The translations under genes and the position numbers were made by a program. From assembly GCA_937129145.1 (NCBI GenBank), contig CAKZMU010000030.1, forward strand, positions 1 to 64,000: a DNA stretch of 64,000 nt, written 5' to 3'. The notes beneath the pieces are model-generated. The model saw only the letters and a program-made list of their open reading frames with translations, was not told where the DNA came from and searched no databases. Of the stretch, positions 54,348 to 63,617 are shown one piece after another. Every line of letters begins with the position of its first letter. Position 1 is the stretch's first letter. The DNA is from an uncultured Lacinutrix sp. GTDB lineage: Bacteria; Bacteroidota; Bacteroidia; Flavobacteriales; Flavobacteriaceae.

Positions 54348-55247
54348 TTATTTATTATTTTGTTCTTGTATTTCTTTTATTGCTTGAATTTGGTCTGCAA
54401 AGAAACCACTTTTTTCTGGATATTTCAAACTTAAAATCTTATATGATTGAATAGCTTTGTCGTAGTTTTTTTGCTCGACATAAATTCTAGCTAAAGTTTC
54501 AGTCATTAAAGCTTCTGGTTGTATGGTTCTGGATTGCGCCAAATTTTGTGCTGGAGCATCTTTTTTTATAGGTTGAATCTTAGGACTTGTAGCAATGAAT
54601 TTATCTATTAATTCAAACTTTTTAGCTTTCTTGTCTTCAGGTTTTGGCTTAGGCTCGGTTTCGTCTTGGTCTCTAATAATGGGTTTAAAGCTTGTGATTT
54701 TTAACCATTCACCAAAAGAATGAACTTCATTTTTATTAAAAGCAAGCGGTTTGCCAACTTCAAGAACTTCCTCAGGTGTTTTTTCAATGTTTGTTACATC
54801 TACTTTAATCATGTCTTCTTGAGGAATAAATTCTTGTTTTTCTTCAAAAAGGTCGGGACGTATGGTTGGCTCGGTATCTTTAATGTGTTGTTTTAGGGCT
54901 TCATCAATGATGACACTTTTATTGACCGAAATATCTTCAATGTCGTTGACTTCTATGTCTTTTAAATGTGCAATATTTTGTTTTATATGTTCTGAAATTT
55001 CGTTTTGCTGAAATTCATCAGATGTTATAAAATCAAATAAAATACTTCTATCGGTTGTGTAAGCAGCTGTCGTTTTTAACTCTTGGTTATACTTGAAACT
55101 CTCCTGGTCTTTCAGTCCTTTAAGGTACACAGCTCTTGCCGATTGAAAATATGGAAATTCATCTATAATAGCTCTAACATCACTTACTTGGCTAGCAGAA
55201 ATATGCTTTGGGTTTTGCAGTACATGTGTGAAATTAGATATATTCAT
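54348..55247 (-). CDS. TPR-containing protein of unknown function
   Basis: 299 residues, no signal peptide. An N-terminal helical region (about 1-90: VRAIIDEFPYFQSARAVYLKGLK) and a C-terminal tetratricopeptide-like hairpin (about 250-295: ETLARIYVEQKNYDKAIQSYKI, LKYPEKSGFF) flank a charged, probably disordered middle part rich in Glu, Lys and Pro. It lies between lptE (2 bp) and secG (2 bp), which links it to envelope transport, but no function can be assigned. Confidence 0.75.
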   Translation of the reverse strand: MNISNFTHVLQNPKHISASQVSDVRAIIDEFPYFQSARAVYLKGLKDQESFKYNQELKTTAAYTTDRSILFDFITSDEFQQNEISEHIKQNIAHLKDIEVNDIEDISVNKSVIIDEALKQHIKDTEPTIRPDLFEEKQEFIPQEDMIKVDVTNIEKTPEEVLEVGKPLAFNKNEVHSFGEWLKITSFKPIIRDQDETEPKPKPEDKKAKKFELIDKFIATSPKIQPIKKDAPAQNLAQSRTIQPEALMTETLARIYVEQKNYDKAIQSYKILSLKYPEKSGFFADQIQAIKEIQEQNNK

Positions 55248-55249
55248 GA

Positions 55250-55756
55250 TTACCAGTTTGCTAACGATTGGTTAATAATATCTTGTGTGATGCGTTCAAA
55301 AATTTCTTCGTGAGCTGCAGTTTTTATACTTCCCACCAATTGTGCGCTTCCGGGATAGTCGTAAAAAAATGAAAAACGTTGGTCAAACTCTGTATCTGGT
55401 TCGTTTTTATTGTAAAAATGTACTTTAACACCAATGGTTAATCGGTTTTGGGCAGCTGTGTTATCTGATGTTGCTGTAGTAGGAGAGATGCGATATTCTA
55501 CAATTTCACCTTCATAAACTATATCACCATTAGATTTAACAAGGTCTAACTTTGTTTGATTTAAAACCAATTCTTCTAGAGCAATTTTAAAATCACGCTC
55601 TAATCCAGGTTCAATTAATGGTGCGTTATTTTGAAAATAATTGACTTGAAATGTTTCTGCTTTTACTTCTCCAAGACCTGTGAAAGAATATTTCCAACAG
55701 CTTTGGAGCATTGCTAGAAAAACTAAAGCTATAAATAGGTGTTTTATTTTTCTCAT
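55250..55756 (-). CDS. lptE: LPS assembly lipoprotein LptE
   Basis: 168 residues with a lipoprotein signal (KHLFIALVFLAMLQSC, Cys at about 20). The mature protein starts YSFTGLG, followed by VNYFQNNAPLIEPGL and a beta-alpha fold with IVEYRISPTTATSDNTAAQNRL (in pieces), as in the Bacteroidetes LptE family (LptE plugs LptD in the outer membrane). Directly upstream of the TPR gene. Confidence 0.85.
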   Translation of the reverse strand: MRKIKHLFIALVFLAMLQSCWKYSFTGLGEVKAETFQVNYFQNNAPLIEPGLERDFKIALEELVLNQTKLDLVKSNGDIVYEGEIVEYRISPTTATSDNTAAQNRLTIGVKVHFYNKNEPDTEFDQRFSFFYDYPGSAQLVGSIKTAAHEEIFERITQDIINQSLANW

Positions 55757-55787
55757 AAAAGATTCTTCGCTTCGTTTAAAATGACAG

Positions 55788-55985
55788 TTAATAGGTGTTA
55801 GGTCGTTTCATTGTTATAAAGGCATAAATATAACCAGCATTATCGGCAACATCAAAATCAATATTAATGACCCTATAACCTTGATAATGTTTTTCGTTTA
55901 CTAAATCTTCGGCTTCTTGCCTTATTTTTTCAGAACTATTTCTACTAAACGATTTTCTTATCATAAATATTTCTACTGCCTTCAT
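55788..55985 (-). CDS. Small protein of unknown function (65 aa)
   Basis: 65 residues, start ATG 55985, 9 bp after the stop of the sigma-54 activator and 31 bp before lptE, on the same strand. The N-terminal half is helical and charged (SFSRNSSEKIRQEAEDLVNEK). The second half looks like two or three strands (GYRVINIDFDVADNAGYIYAFITMKR, in pieces). The end resembles the GW-x-V ... FITxKR finish of small DUF4177-like proteins, but I cannot assign it. Position inside the operon favours a real gene. Confidence 0.6.
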   Translation of the reverse strand: MKAVEIFMIRKSFSRNSSEKIRQEAEDLVNEKHYQGYRVINIDFDVADNAGYIYAFITMKRPNTY

Positions 55986-55994
55986 AATATTTTT

Positions 55995-57257
55995 TTAAAG
56001 ATCAAACTGCTTAATTTTTCTATACAATGTGCGCTCGCTTATGCCAAGTTCGGCTGCTGCTAATTTACGCTTTCCGTTGTGACGTTCTAACGATTTTTTA
56101 ATTAATTCCAGTTCTTTATCGTGAAGTGACAAGGTTTCTTCTTCTTCAATTTCTTCAGCAAAATGATATTTATCTTGCGTATTACTGGTTGTTTCTAACG
56201 ATTGAGAATTTGAATTGTCTTCAGGTAATGACAGTACTTCCAGCTCTTCTTCAATATTTTCATTGTCATTATCGCCATATATTTTTTGAATAAGCCCTTG
56301 ATTATCATCTCGAACATCTTGTGTGTTTCCGCTTTGCATTAACTCCATCGTGAGTTTCTTCAAATCGTTCAAATCACTTTTCATATCGAACAGTACTTTG
56401 TACAGTATTTCACGTTCGTTACTAAAGTCACTTTCTTTTTTTGCTGACCCAACAACTGCTGGCAAATTTTGACCTGTATCTGGCAAGTAATGTCTTAATA
56501 TGTCTGGTGTTATTTCACGTTTGTGTTCTAGAACCGAAACCTGTTCTGCTACGTTTCGTAACTGTCTTACGTTACCGCTCCATCTGTATTTTTGAAGCAT
56601 AATTACAGCATCATCACTTAGCTTAATAGTTGGCATTTTATATTTTAAAGCAAAGTCACTAGCGAATTTCCTGAACAATAAATGGATGTCGCCTTTACGG
56701 TCTCTTAAAGGTGGTAAATGAATATCTATAGTACTTAACCTATAATAAAGGTCTTCCCTGAATTTTTCTTTTTTAATGGCATCAAACATGTCCATATTAG
56801 TTGCGGCAACAATACGCACATTGGTTTTTTGTACTTTACTGGAGCCTACTTTAATAAACTCACCATTTTCTAAAACACGTAATAAACGCACTTGTGTGGT
56901 TAATGGTAATTCGCCAACTTCATCTAAGAATATGGTTCCACCATCTGCCACTTCAAAATACCCAGAACGTGTTTGCGTAGCACCTGTAAACGCGCCTTTT
57001 TCGTGACCAAAAAGTTCACTGTCTATTGTTCCTTCAGGAATAGCACCACAGTTTACGGCAATATATTTTCCGTGTTTTCTATGTGATAATTGATGTATGA
57101 TTTTTGGAATACTTTCTTTACCAACACCAGATTCTCCTGTTACCAATACCGAAATGTCTGTTGGTGCAACTTGAATAGCTTTTTCAATAGCACGATTTAA
57201 AGCAGCATCGTTGCCAATAATTCCAAAACGTTGTTTTATAGCTTGAACTGATTCCAT
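55995..57257 (-). CDS. Sigma-54-dependent transcriptional activator (no receiver domain)
   Basis: 420 residues. The AAA+ domain starts at about residue 10: Walker A GESGVGKE (about 39), the sigma-54 contact loop GAFTGA (about 90), Walker B GGTIFLDEVGEL (about 109) and the sensor region. The C-terminal FIS-type helix-turn-helix (about 385-420) is GKRKLAAAELGISERTLYRKIKQF. Between them lies a poorly conserved, acidic linker. No N-terminal receiver or GAF domain, so its signal is unknown. Targets unknown. It shares direction with lptE and secG and follows miaB by 94 bp. Confidence 0.9.
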   Translation of the reverse strand: MESVQAIKQRFGIIGNDAALNRAIEKAIQVAPTDISVLVTGESGVGKESIPKIIHQLSHRKHGKYIAVNCGAIPEGTIDSELFGHEKGAFTGATQTRSGYFEVADGGTIFLDEVGELPLTTQVRLLRVLENGEFIKVGSSKVQKTNVRIVAATNMDMFDAIKKEKFREDLYYRLSTIDIHLPPLRDRKGDIHLLFRKFASDFALKYKMPTIKLSDDAVIMLQKYRWSGNVRQLRNVAEQVSVLEHKREITPDILRHYLPDTGQNLPAVVGSAKKESDFSNEREILYKVLFDMKSDLNDLKKLTMELMQSGNTQDVRDDNQGLIQKIYGDNDNENIEEELEVLSLPEDNSNSQSLETTSNTQDKYHFAEEIEEEETLSLHDKELELIKKSLERHNGKRKLAAAELGISERTLYRKIKQFDL

Positions 57258-57266
57258 TTTTCTAGA

Positions 57267-57294
57267 TGAAAGAATAAAGATGAAAGAATAAAGA
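57267..57294. repeat. Perfect 14-bp tandem duplication
   Basis: TGAAAGAATAAAGA occurs twice head to tail, just upstream of the sigma-54 activator start codon. It may be a recent slippage product or part of a binding site. Confidence 0.75.
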
Positions 57295-57351
57295 GACGCA
57301 TATTTATGTCTTTTTTCTTATCTCTATTTTCTTTTTTCTGTTTTATTTTTA

Positions 57352-58800
57352 TTAATTATTTTCTGAGTGTTCAATTGCTTCACCAATAAGTGTAGCACTA
57401 GTACAATCTTTCACTTTTATATTTACAAAATCACCGACTTTATAATTCTCTTTTGGGAATACTGCAACCGAGTTATGTTCGGTTCTTCCCGACCAATGTT
57501 CAGATGATTTTTTTGATTCTTTTTCTATCAATACTTCAACCGTTTTGTTGAGGTATTCTTCGGTTCTAATTCTACTGTGTTCTTGTTGTAGGGCAACCAC
57601 TTCGGCTAATCGTCTTTTTTTAATTGGTTCAGGAATATCATCTTCCAATTTTCTGGCAGCCATGGTTCCTGGACGCTCAGAATACGCAAACATATACCCA
57701 AACGAATATTTTACATGCTCCATTAAACTCAATGTATCTTGATGGTCGTCTTCAGTTTCGGTTGGAAAACCTGTAATTAAATCGTGCGAAATGGTACAAT
57801 CAGGTATGATTTGTTTGATGTCGTCAATTAATTTAATGTATTCTTCACGTGTATGCTGACGATTCATTTCCTTTAAAATACGATTGCTTCCACTTTGCAC
57901 AGGAAGATGTATGTAATTACATATATTTTTATGTTTTGCCATAGACCTAACCACATCTAAGGTCATATCTTGTGGGTTGGATGTTGAAAAACGAATACGC
58001 ATTTTTGGTTGCGCTTCGGCACATAGTTCTAATAAATTTGCAAAACTTACAGCTGTAGCTTTTTGTAAATCACTCGCTTTATCAAAATCTTTCTTCAAAC
58101 CGCCTCCATACCACAAATAACTATCTACGTTTTGACCAAGTAGCGTAATTTCCTTAAAACCTTTCGCCGCTAAATCGTTTACTTCTTCAATAATACTTTG
58201 CGGATTTCTACTGCGTTCGCGACCTCTAGTGAAAGGCACAACACAAAATGTACACATATTATCGCAACCACGAGTAATGGATACAAAAGCAGTTACGCCA
58301 TTGCTTTGCAATCTCACAGGCGAAATATCGCCATAGGTTTCTTCCTTAGATAAAATAACATTTATGGCGTCTCTGCCTTCATCTACTTCAGCAAGTAAAT
58401 TGGGTAAATCTTTGTAAGCATCAGGGCCAACCACTAAATCGACAATTTTTTCTTCTTCTAAAAACTTGCTTTTTAAACGTTCGGCCATACAACCTAACAC
58501 GCCCACTTTCATTTTTGGGTTGTGGCTTCTTTTTACAGCGTTGTATTTTTCTAAACGTTTTCTAACCGTTTGTTCGGCCTTGTCTCTAATCGAGCAGGTA
58601 TTAACTAAAACTAAATCGGCTTCTTTTAATTCTTGGGTGGTATTAAAACCTTCATTAGCCAAAATAGAAGCAACGATTTCGCTATCGCTAAAGTTCATGG
58701 CGCAGCCGTAACTTTCTATAAAAAGCTTTCGATTATTGTTTTTATGTTGCTCTAAAACTAAGGATTGCCCTTGTTTTTTTTCGTCTATAATCTTCTCCAT
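57352..58800 (-). CDS. miaB: tRNA-2-methylthio-N6-dimethylallyladenosine synthase MiaB
   Basis: Methylthiolates i6A37 in tRNAs that read U-starting codons. 482 residues from ATG 58800, which yields the usual MEKIIDEKKQG start and lies 35 nt downstream of a promoter. The UPF0004 domain (YGCAMNFSDSE, VNTCSIRDKAE, GCMAERLK) holds the auxiliary cluster cysteines. The radical-SAM domain has ITRGCDNMCTFCVVP (about 170-184), and a TRAM domain ends the protein. Confidence 0.95.
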   Translation of the reverse strand: MEKIIDEKKQGQSLVLEQHKNNNRKLFIESYGCAMNFSDSEIVASILANEGFNTTQELKEADLVLVNTCSIRDKAEQTVRKRLEKYNAVKRSHNPKMKVGVLGCMAERLKSKFLEEEKIVDLVVGPDAYKDLPNLLAEVDEGRDAINVILSKEETYGDISPVRLQSNGVTAFVSITRGCDNMCTFCVVPFTRGRERSRNPQSIIEEVNDLAAKGFKEITLLGQNVDSYLWYGGGLKKDFDKASDLQKATAVSFANLLELCAEAQPKMRIRFSTSNPQDMTLDVVRSMAKHKNICNYIHLPVQSGSNRILKEMNRQHTREEYIKLIDDIKQIIPDCTISHDLITGFPTETEDDHQDTLSLMEHVKYSFGYMFAYSERPGTMAARKLEDDIPEPIKKRRLAEVVALQQEHSRIRTEEYLNKTVEVLIEKESKKSSEHWSGRTEHNSVAVFPKENYKVGDFVNIKVKDCTSATLIGEAIEHSENN

Positions 58801-58835
58801 AATGTACTTGAAACCTGTAATGGTCAATAAGTGTG

Positions 58836-58868
58836 CAAAGATACAATTAATTTAGTTTTTATGACAAA
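58836..58868 (-). promoter_or_regulatory. Promoter of miaB
   Basis: On the minus strand TTTG (58868-58865), 21 nt, then TATCTTTG (58843-58836), an exact -7 match. It supports the ATG at 58800: transcription would start around 58830, very close to the extended start at 58827. Confidence 0.65.
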
Positions 58869-58904
58869 GTGGCAGAGTGTTAAATTTAATAACTAAAGAT
58901 TATT

Positions 58905-58912
58905 TACATTTG
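58905..58912 (+). promoter_or_regulatory. -7 box of the membrane protein gene
   Basis: TACATTTG is an exact -7 match, 24 nt before ATG 58937. Transcription from here begins downstream of the alternative start at 58877 and so argues for 58937. No -33 TTTG at the standard distance is visible. Confidence 0.45.
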
Positions 58913-58936
58913 AAGGCTAACCAAACTCTAATAATT

Positions 58937-59692
58937 ATGAACTACTCAGAAACACAAAATAAAATACAAAACGCTCAACATCTGGATTTTGGGCGCATAC
59001 TAGATTCTTCTATTAATATGTTTAAAGAAGTTTGGCTGAAAGGTTTTTTGGTAGTTTTAATGTTAGTTGTAGTGACATTAGTGTTGACTTTCTTCTTTGT
59101 TTCTATTGGATTAGGACCTAGTCCTTCTGAATTTAATTGGAATGAAGGTGTTCAATTTAATACGTCTTACAGCAGTGATTTTAGTTTACTTTATAGCTTG
59201 CCTCAAGGAATTTTGGTTAGTTCTATTTCTATAGGTCTATTTGCAGGCTTTTATAGAATGGTAAAGCAAGTGGATTTGAATGAGAAACAAAAAGATGATT
59301 ACTTCTTTTATTTTCAAGGAACTTACATTAGTAAACTATTTATGCTGGGCATAATCTACGCAATAATTGCAACTATTGCACAAATGCTATTCTTTATACC
59401 ATATATATACGCCTTTGTGCCATTAATGTTTTTTGCAATAATTTTTTCAAATAATCCAGAATTAACTGAAACAGAAATCGTGAAACTCAGTTTTAGTATT
59501 GGAACAAAAAAATGGCTGCTAAGTTTTGGATTAATTTTCATTACTGGAATATTAGGAATGCTAGGAATCATTGCTTGCGGAATTGGTTTGTTATTTACAA
59601 TATCCATAATGTATCTACCAGTTTATTTTGTGTATCGTGATGTTGTTGGTTTTGAAGATGATAGCGAAATAATGAAAATAGGAACCGAGTAA
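58937..59692 (+). CDS. Integral membrane protein of unknown function
   Basis: 251 residues from ATG 58937. About five to six hydrophobic segments (GFLVVLMLVVVTLVLTFFFV near 37-56, ILVSSISIGLFAGFY near 97-111, LGIIYAIIATIAQMLFFI, YAFVPLMFFAIIF, WLLSFGLIFITGILGMLGII). An N-terminal soluble stretch (LDFGRILDSSINMFKEVW) has a pattern seen before membrane segments in glycerophosphodiester or DUF-type membrane proteins, but no family is clear. Monocistronic, between miaB and topA. Confidence 0.7.
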   Translation: MNYSETQNKIQNAQHLDFGRILDSSINMFKEVWLKGFLVVLMLVVVTLVLTFFFVSIGLGPSPSEFNWNEGVQFNTSYSSDFSLLYSLPQGILVSSISIGLFAGFYRMVKQVDLNEKQKDDYFFYFQGTYISKLFMLGIIYAIIATIAQMLFFIPYIYAFVPLMFFAIIFSNNPELTETEIVKLSFSIGTKKWLLSFGLIFITGILGMLGIIACGIGLLFTISIMYLPVYFVYRDVVGFEDDSEIMKIGTE

Positions 59693-59713
59693 AACAACCA
59701 ATTATAATCTTTT

Positions 59714-59741
59714 AAAAACCTGTATTTCACAGGTTTTTTTT
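59714..59741 (+). terminator. Terminator before topA
   Basis: AAAAACCTG (59714-59722), TATTTCA loop, CAGGTTTTT, eight T in total. Ends the membrane protein transcript. Confidence 0.9.
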
Positions 59742-59762
59742 GCACCCAAACGCAAACAAAAA

Positions 59763-59792
59763 TTTGCAAATAAAAAAAATCATATACATTTG
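59763..59792 (+). promoter_or_regulatory. Promoter of topA
   Basis: TTTG (59763-59766), 18 nt, TACATTTG (59785-59792). The best consensus promoter in the window, 21 nt before the topA start. Confidence 0.75.
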
Positions 59793-59812
59793 TACCTCTA
59801 AAAAAACGAATA

Positions 59813-62299
59813 ATGGCGAAGAATTTAGTGATTGTAGAGTCACCTGCGAAAGCAAAAACGATTGAAAAATTTCTAGGTAAAGATTTTAAAGTAGAGTCCA
59901 GTTTTGGGCATATTGCCGACTTGCCTTCAAAGGAATTGGGTGTAGATGTAGATGGTGATTTTAAACCTAAATATAAAGTTTCAACCGATAAAAAAGCGGT
60001 TGTAAAAAAATTAAAAGAACTAGCTAAAAAAGCCGATATGGTTTGGTTGGCGAGTGATGAAGATAGAGAAGGAGAGGCCATTGCTTGGCATTTAGCCGAA
60101 AATTTAGGATTAGATAAAGACAAGATAAAACGTATCGTTTTTCACGAAATTACAAAGGCAGCCATTCAAAAAGCCATTGAGAATCCAAGAACCATAGATT
60201 ACAATTTAGTAGATGCACAACAAGCACGTCGTGTATTAGATAGAATTGTTGGTTATGAATTGTCACCAGTACTGTGGCGAAAAGTAAAAGGAGGTTTATC
60301 TGCTGGACGTGTACAATCAGTTTCTGTAAGGTTGATTGTAGAACGCGAAAGAGATATTCAAGCGTTTACACCAGAAGCATCTTATAGAATTGATGCCGAA
60401 TTCTCCAACGCAAATGGTCAATCATTTAAAGCAAAACTGCCTAAGAATTTTTCAACAAAAGCAGAAGCACAGAAATTTTTAGAAGACAATGTAAATGCTA
60501 GTTTTAAAGTAGCAGATTTACAAAAAAAGCCAGCAAAAAAATCACCTGCTGCACCTTTTACAACATCTACGCTACAACAAGAAGCTGCTAGAAAATTAGG
60601 CTATTCGGTAAGTAGAACCATGAGTAATGCACAGCGTTTATATGAAGCTGGATTGATTACTTATATGAGAACAGATAGTGTGAATTTATCTGATGAAGCT
60701 AGAAAAGGCGCGCAAGCTGAAATTGAAAGCGCTTATGGCGATTCATACAGTAAACCACGAAATTATAAAGGAAAATCTAAAGGTGCGCAAGAAGCGCATG
60801 AGGCTATTCGTCCAACCAATTTTGCACAACATACTGCAAATGTTGAGAGGGACCAAGCACGTTTATACGACCTTATTTGGAAACGTGCCATTGCATCTCA
60901 AATGAGCGATGCACAATTAGAAAGAACGAATGTAAAAGTTTCGGCATCGACACATAACAGTTTGTTTTCTGCAAATGGTGAAATGATAAAGTTCGACGGA
61001 TTTTTAAAAGTCTATTTAGAAGGAACAGATGATGAAGATACTGAACAAGAAGGTATGTTACCAACACTTAAAGTGAATGAAAACCTTTTAAACAAATACA
61101 TTACAGCCACCGAACGTTACACACGACCACCTGCAAGATATACCGAAGCATCATTGGTTAAAAAATTGGAAGAGCTTGGTATTGGTCGTCCGTCAACGTA
61201 TGCGCCAACTATTTCTACCATTCAAAATAGAAAATATGTTGAAAAAGGTACTGTTGAAGGAGAGCCAAGAGATTATGCACAACTTGTTTTAGAAAATAAT
61301 ACTGTGTCTGAAAAACAACTTACTGAAAAAGTTGGGTCCGATAAAGGAAAACTAGTTCCCACAGACATTGGCATGATTGTTACCGATTTTTTAGTCAATC
61401 ATTTCGAGTCCATTTTAGATTACAACTTTACGGCAAAAGTTGAAAATCAGTTTGATGATATTGCAGATGGAAAAGAAGATTGGACGAAGATGATGAAAGA
61501 TTTCTACAAAGGATTTCATCCACAAGTAGAAGATGTACAAGCCAATGCCGAACGAGAATCAGGCGAGCGTGTATTAGGAACAGACCCAGAAACAGGCCGT
61601 CAAGTAAGTGTTCGATTAGGAAAATTTGGACCAATGGTACAAATAGGTACTGTGGACGACGAAGACAAACCTTTGTTTGCAAGTTTATCTCCAGACCAAC
61701 AATTAACAAATATCACTTATGAGGAGGCAATGGATTTATTTCAGCTTCCAAAAAATCTAGGAGAATATAAAGACGAAACGGTCGAGGTTAACAATGGTCG
61801 TTATGGACCTTATGTAAAATTTGGTAAAAAGTTTGTGTCGCTTCCTAAAGGCGTTGACCCACTCTCTGTAGAATTGGATGACGCTATCGAATTGATAAAA
61901 GAAAAAGAAAAGGCAGATGCACCTATATATATGTATAATGATTTGCCAGTTCAAAAAGGAAAAGGGCGTTTTGGACCATTTATTAAATGGAACAACATGT
62001 TCATTAACGTAAATAAAAAGTACGATTGGGATAACTTATCCGATAATGATATTATAGAATTAATTGAAGATAAAATTCAAAAAGAAAAAGATAAATTAAT
62101 TCATCATTGGGAAGACGAAGGTATTCGTGTTGAAAAAGCACGTTGGGGACGACACAATATTATTAAAGGAAAACTCAAAATAGAATTGCCTAAAACGGTA
62201 GATGTTTCTAAATTTACACTTGAAGAGGTGCAAGACATCATTGAAAAGAATGCACCCAAGAAAAAAACAAGAAAAAAAGCAACCTCCAAAAAGAAATAG
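59813..62299 (+). CDS. topA: DNA topoisomerase I
   Basis: Type IA enzyme that relaxes negative supercoils. 828 residues: Toprim (1-115: LVIVESPAKAKTIEKFLG, WLASDEDREGEAIAWHL), the active-site Tyr in LITYMRTDSVNLS (about 285), GRPSTYAPTI (about 457) and a C-terminal set of topoisomerase repeats. These are read as RLGKFGPMVQIG, NNGRYGPYVKFGKKF, KGRFGPFIKWN and ARWGRHNIIKG. Instead of Cys4 zinc fingers the tail is Lys-rich (KKKTRKKATSKKK), as in many Bacteroidetes. Confidence 0.96.
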   Translation: MAKNLVIVESPAKAKTIEKFLGKDFKVESSFGHIADLPSKELGVDVDGDFKPKYKVSTDKKAVVKKLKELAKKADMVWLASDEDREGEAIAWHLAENLGLDKDKIKRIVFHEITKAAIQKAIENPRTIDYNLVDAQQARRVLDRIVGYELSPVLWRKVKGGLSAGRVQSVSVRLIVERERDIQAFTPEASYRIDAEFSNANGQSFKAKLPKNFSTKAEAQKFLEDNVNASFKVADLQKKPAKKSPAAPFTTSTLQQEAARKLGYSVSRTMSNAQRLYEAGLITYMRTDSVNLSDEARKGAQAEIESAYGDSYSKPRNYKGKSKGAQEAHEAIRPTNFAQHTANVERDQARLYDLIWKRAIASQMSDAQLERTNVKVSASTHNSLFSANGEMIKFDGFLKVYLEGTDDEDTEQEGMLPTLKVNENLLNKYITATERYTRPPARYTEASLVKKLEELGIGRPSTYAPTISTIQNRKYVEKGTVEGEPRDYAQLVLENNTVSEKQLTEKVGSDKGKLVPTDIGMIVTDFLVNHFESILDYNFTAKVENQFDDIADGKEDWTKMMKDFYKGFHPQVEDVQANAERESGERVLGTDPETGRQVSVRLGKFGPMVQIGTVDDEDKPLFASLSPDQQLTNITYEEAMDLFQLPKNLGEYKDETVEVNNGRYGPYVKFGKKFVSLPKGVDPLSVELDDAIELIKEKEKADAPIYMYNDLPVQKGKGRFGPFIKWNNMFINVNKKYDWDNLSDNDIIELIEDKIQKEKDKLIHHWEDEGIRVEKARWGRHNIIKGKLKIELPKTVDVSKFTLEEVQDIIEKNAPKKKTRKKATSKKK

Positions 62300-62302
62300 C
62301 AC

Positions 62303-63469
62303 ATGAACTTAAATTTTCTTTCACCAGTTCAAGACTTAGTTTTAGCGCACAACGAATTATTATCTAACCAAGTCTTAGGAAGAAAATTAAAAATTCACTC
62401 CAAACAACATGGAATGCCAGATTTAACCAATGTTAAAATGGCTATTGTTGGTGTGCTTGAAAATCGTAACGACATAAATTATATAGGAGAAGAGTTTCAG
62501 TTAAGCGAAATTAGAAAATCACTATATTCATTATTCCCTGGGAATTGGCATTATACAGTCGCTGACCTTGGCGATATTTTAAAAGGTGATACTGTTGCCG
62601 ATACGTATTTTGCATTGCAAGAAACCATCATTACGTTATTAGAGAATAATGTGATACCTATTATAATAGGAGGAAGTCAAGATTTGACTTATGCCAATTA
62701 TCGTGCTTATGATGATTACTTACCTATGGTAAATATTGTAAATGTAGATAGTAATTTCGATTTAGGTGATTCAGCGAAACCTATTAAGAATAATTCCTTT
62801 TTAGGAAAAATCATTTTAGAGAAACCCTACAACTTATTTAATTACTCCACGCTTGGTTATCAAACCTATTTTAATGCGCAAGAAGAAATAGACTTAATGG
62901 AGAAACTCTATTTTGAAGCTTATAGACTTGGTGAGGTATCTAATAATATAACCTTAGCCGAACCTGTACTTCGTGATGCTAATATTGTAAGTGTGGATTT
63001 AAAAAGCATCCGTTCTGCCGAAGTAAGTGTAAAACAAAAACATTCGCCTAACGGATTTGACGGCAAAGAAATTTGCGCCATTTCAAGATATGCAGGCATC
63101 AGTAATAAGGTGTCATCATTTGGAATATATGAATATAAAACCTCAAAAGACGACGATGCTACCTCAATGTTAATAGCACAAATACTATGGTATTTTATTG
63201 AAGGCGTAAACTGTAGAGTTCAAGACGACGACTTCACATTAGAAGACAAATACCAGAAGTTTACGGTATTGGTCGACGAACAGCAACTCATATTTTACAA
63301 AAGCAATCAAACAGGACGTTGGTGGATAGAGATACCTTTTTTACCAAACATTAATAATAAATTAAAACGTCATACGTTATTACCTTGCATGCATGATGAT
63401 TACATGGATGCCTGCAAAGGAAAAGTACCAGATAGATGGTACAAAGCATTCAAGAAAAATAGCGTCTAA
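62303..63469 (+). CDS. Arginase/formimidoylglutamase-fold protein with degenerate metal site
   Basis: 388 residues with the ureohydrolase fold. The first metal motif GGDHS is GGSQD here. DAHxD is DSNFD (one His lost). SxDxD is SVDLKS (second Asp replaced by Lys). Half of the six ligands for the two manganese ions are therefore missing. Placement 3 bp after topA and directly before gldK is conserved in gliding flavobacteria. Although often labelled formimidoylglutamase or arginase, this protein probably lacks that activity and may have a role linked to gliding or secretion. That link is inference from position. Confidence 0.82.
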   Translation: MNLNFLSPVQDLVLAHNELLSNQVLGRKLKIHSKQHGMPDLTNVKMAIVGVLENRNDINYIGEEFQLSEIRKSLYSLFPGNWHYTVADLGDILKGDTVADTYFALQETIITLLENNVIPIIIGGSQDLTYANYRAYDDYLPMVNIVNVDSNFDLGDSAKPIKNNSFLGKIILEKPYNLFNYSTLGYQTYFNAQEEIDLMEKLYFEAYRLGEVSNNITLAEPVLRDANIVSVDLKSIRSAEVSVKQKHSPNGFDGKEICAISRYAGISNKVSSFGIYEYKTSKDDDATSMLIAQILWYFIEGVNCRVQDDDFTLEDKYQKFTVLVDEQQLIFYKSNQTGRWWIEIPFLPNINNKLKRHTLLPCMHDDYMDACKGKVPDRWYKAFKKNSV

Positions 63470-63545
63470 ACGTCGTTGAAATACCCAAAATTCATCGATG
63501 AACTGCATTTTTTTTAGACAAAATGCATTTTTTTTGCATAAAAAG

Positions 63546-63576
63546 TTGTTTTTATGGAAATATATAAATATGTTTA
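63546..63576 (+). promoter_or_regulatory. Candidate promoter of gldK
   Basis: TTG (63546-63548), 20 nt, TATGTTTA (63569-63576), one mismatch in the -7 box. Before it, the spacer has two copies of TGCATTTTTTTT (63503-63514 and 63523-63534). It would give gldK a promoter separate from topA. Confidence 0.45.
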
Positions 63577-63617
63577 CACCCTTAAAATATTTAAGATCAT
63601 TAATTAACCTCAAATTT

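Noticed and set aside
61428..61722. Extra frames inside topA on both strands
   Set aside because: They overlap the well-supported topA frame and have no motif or start context.
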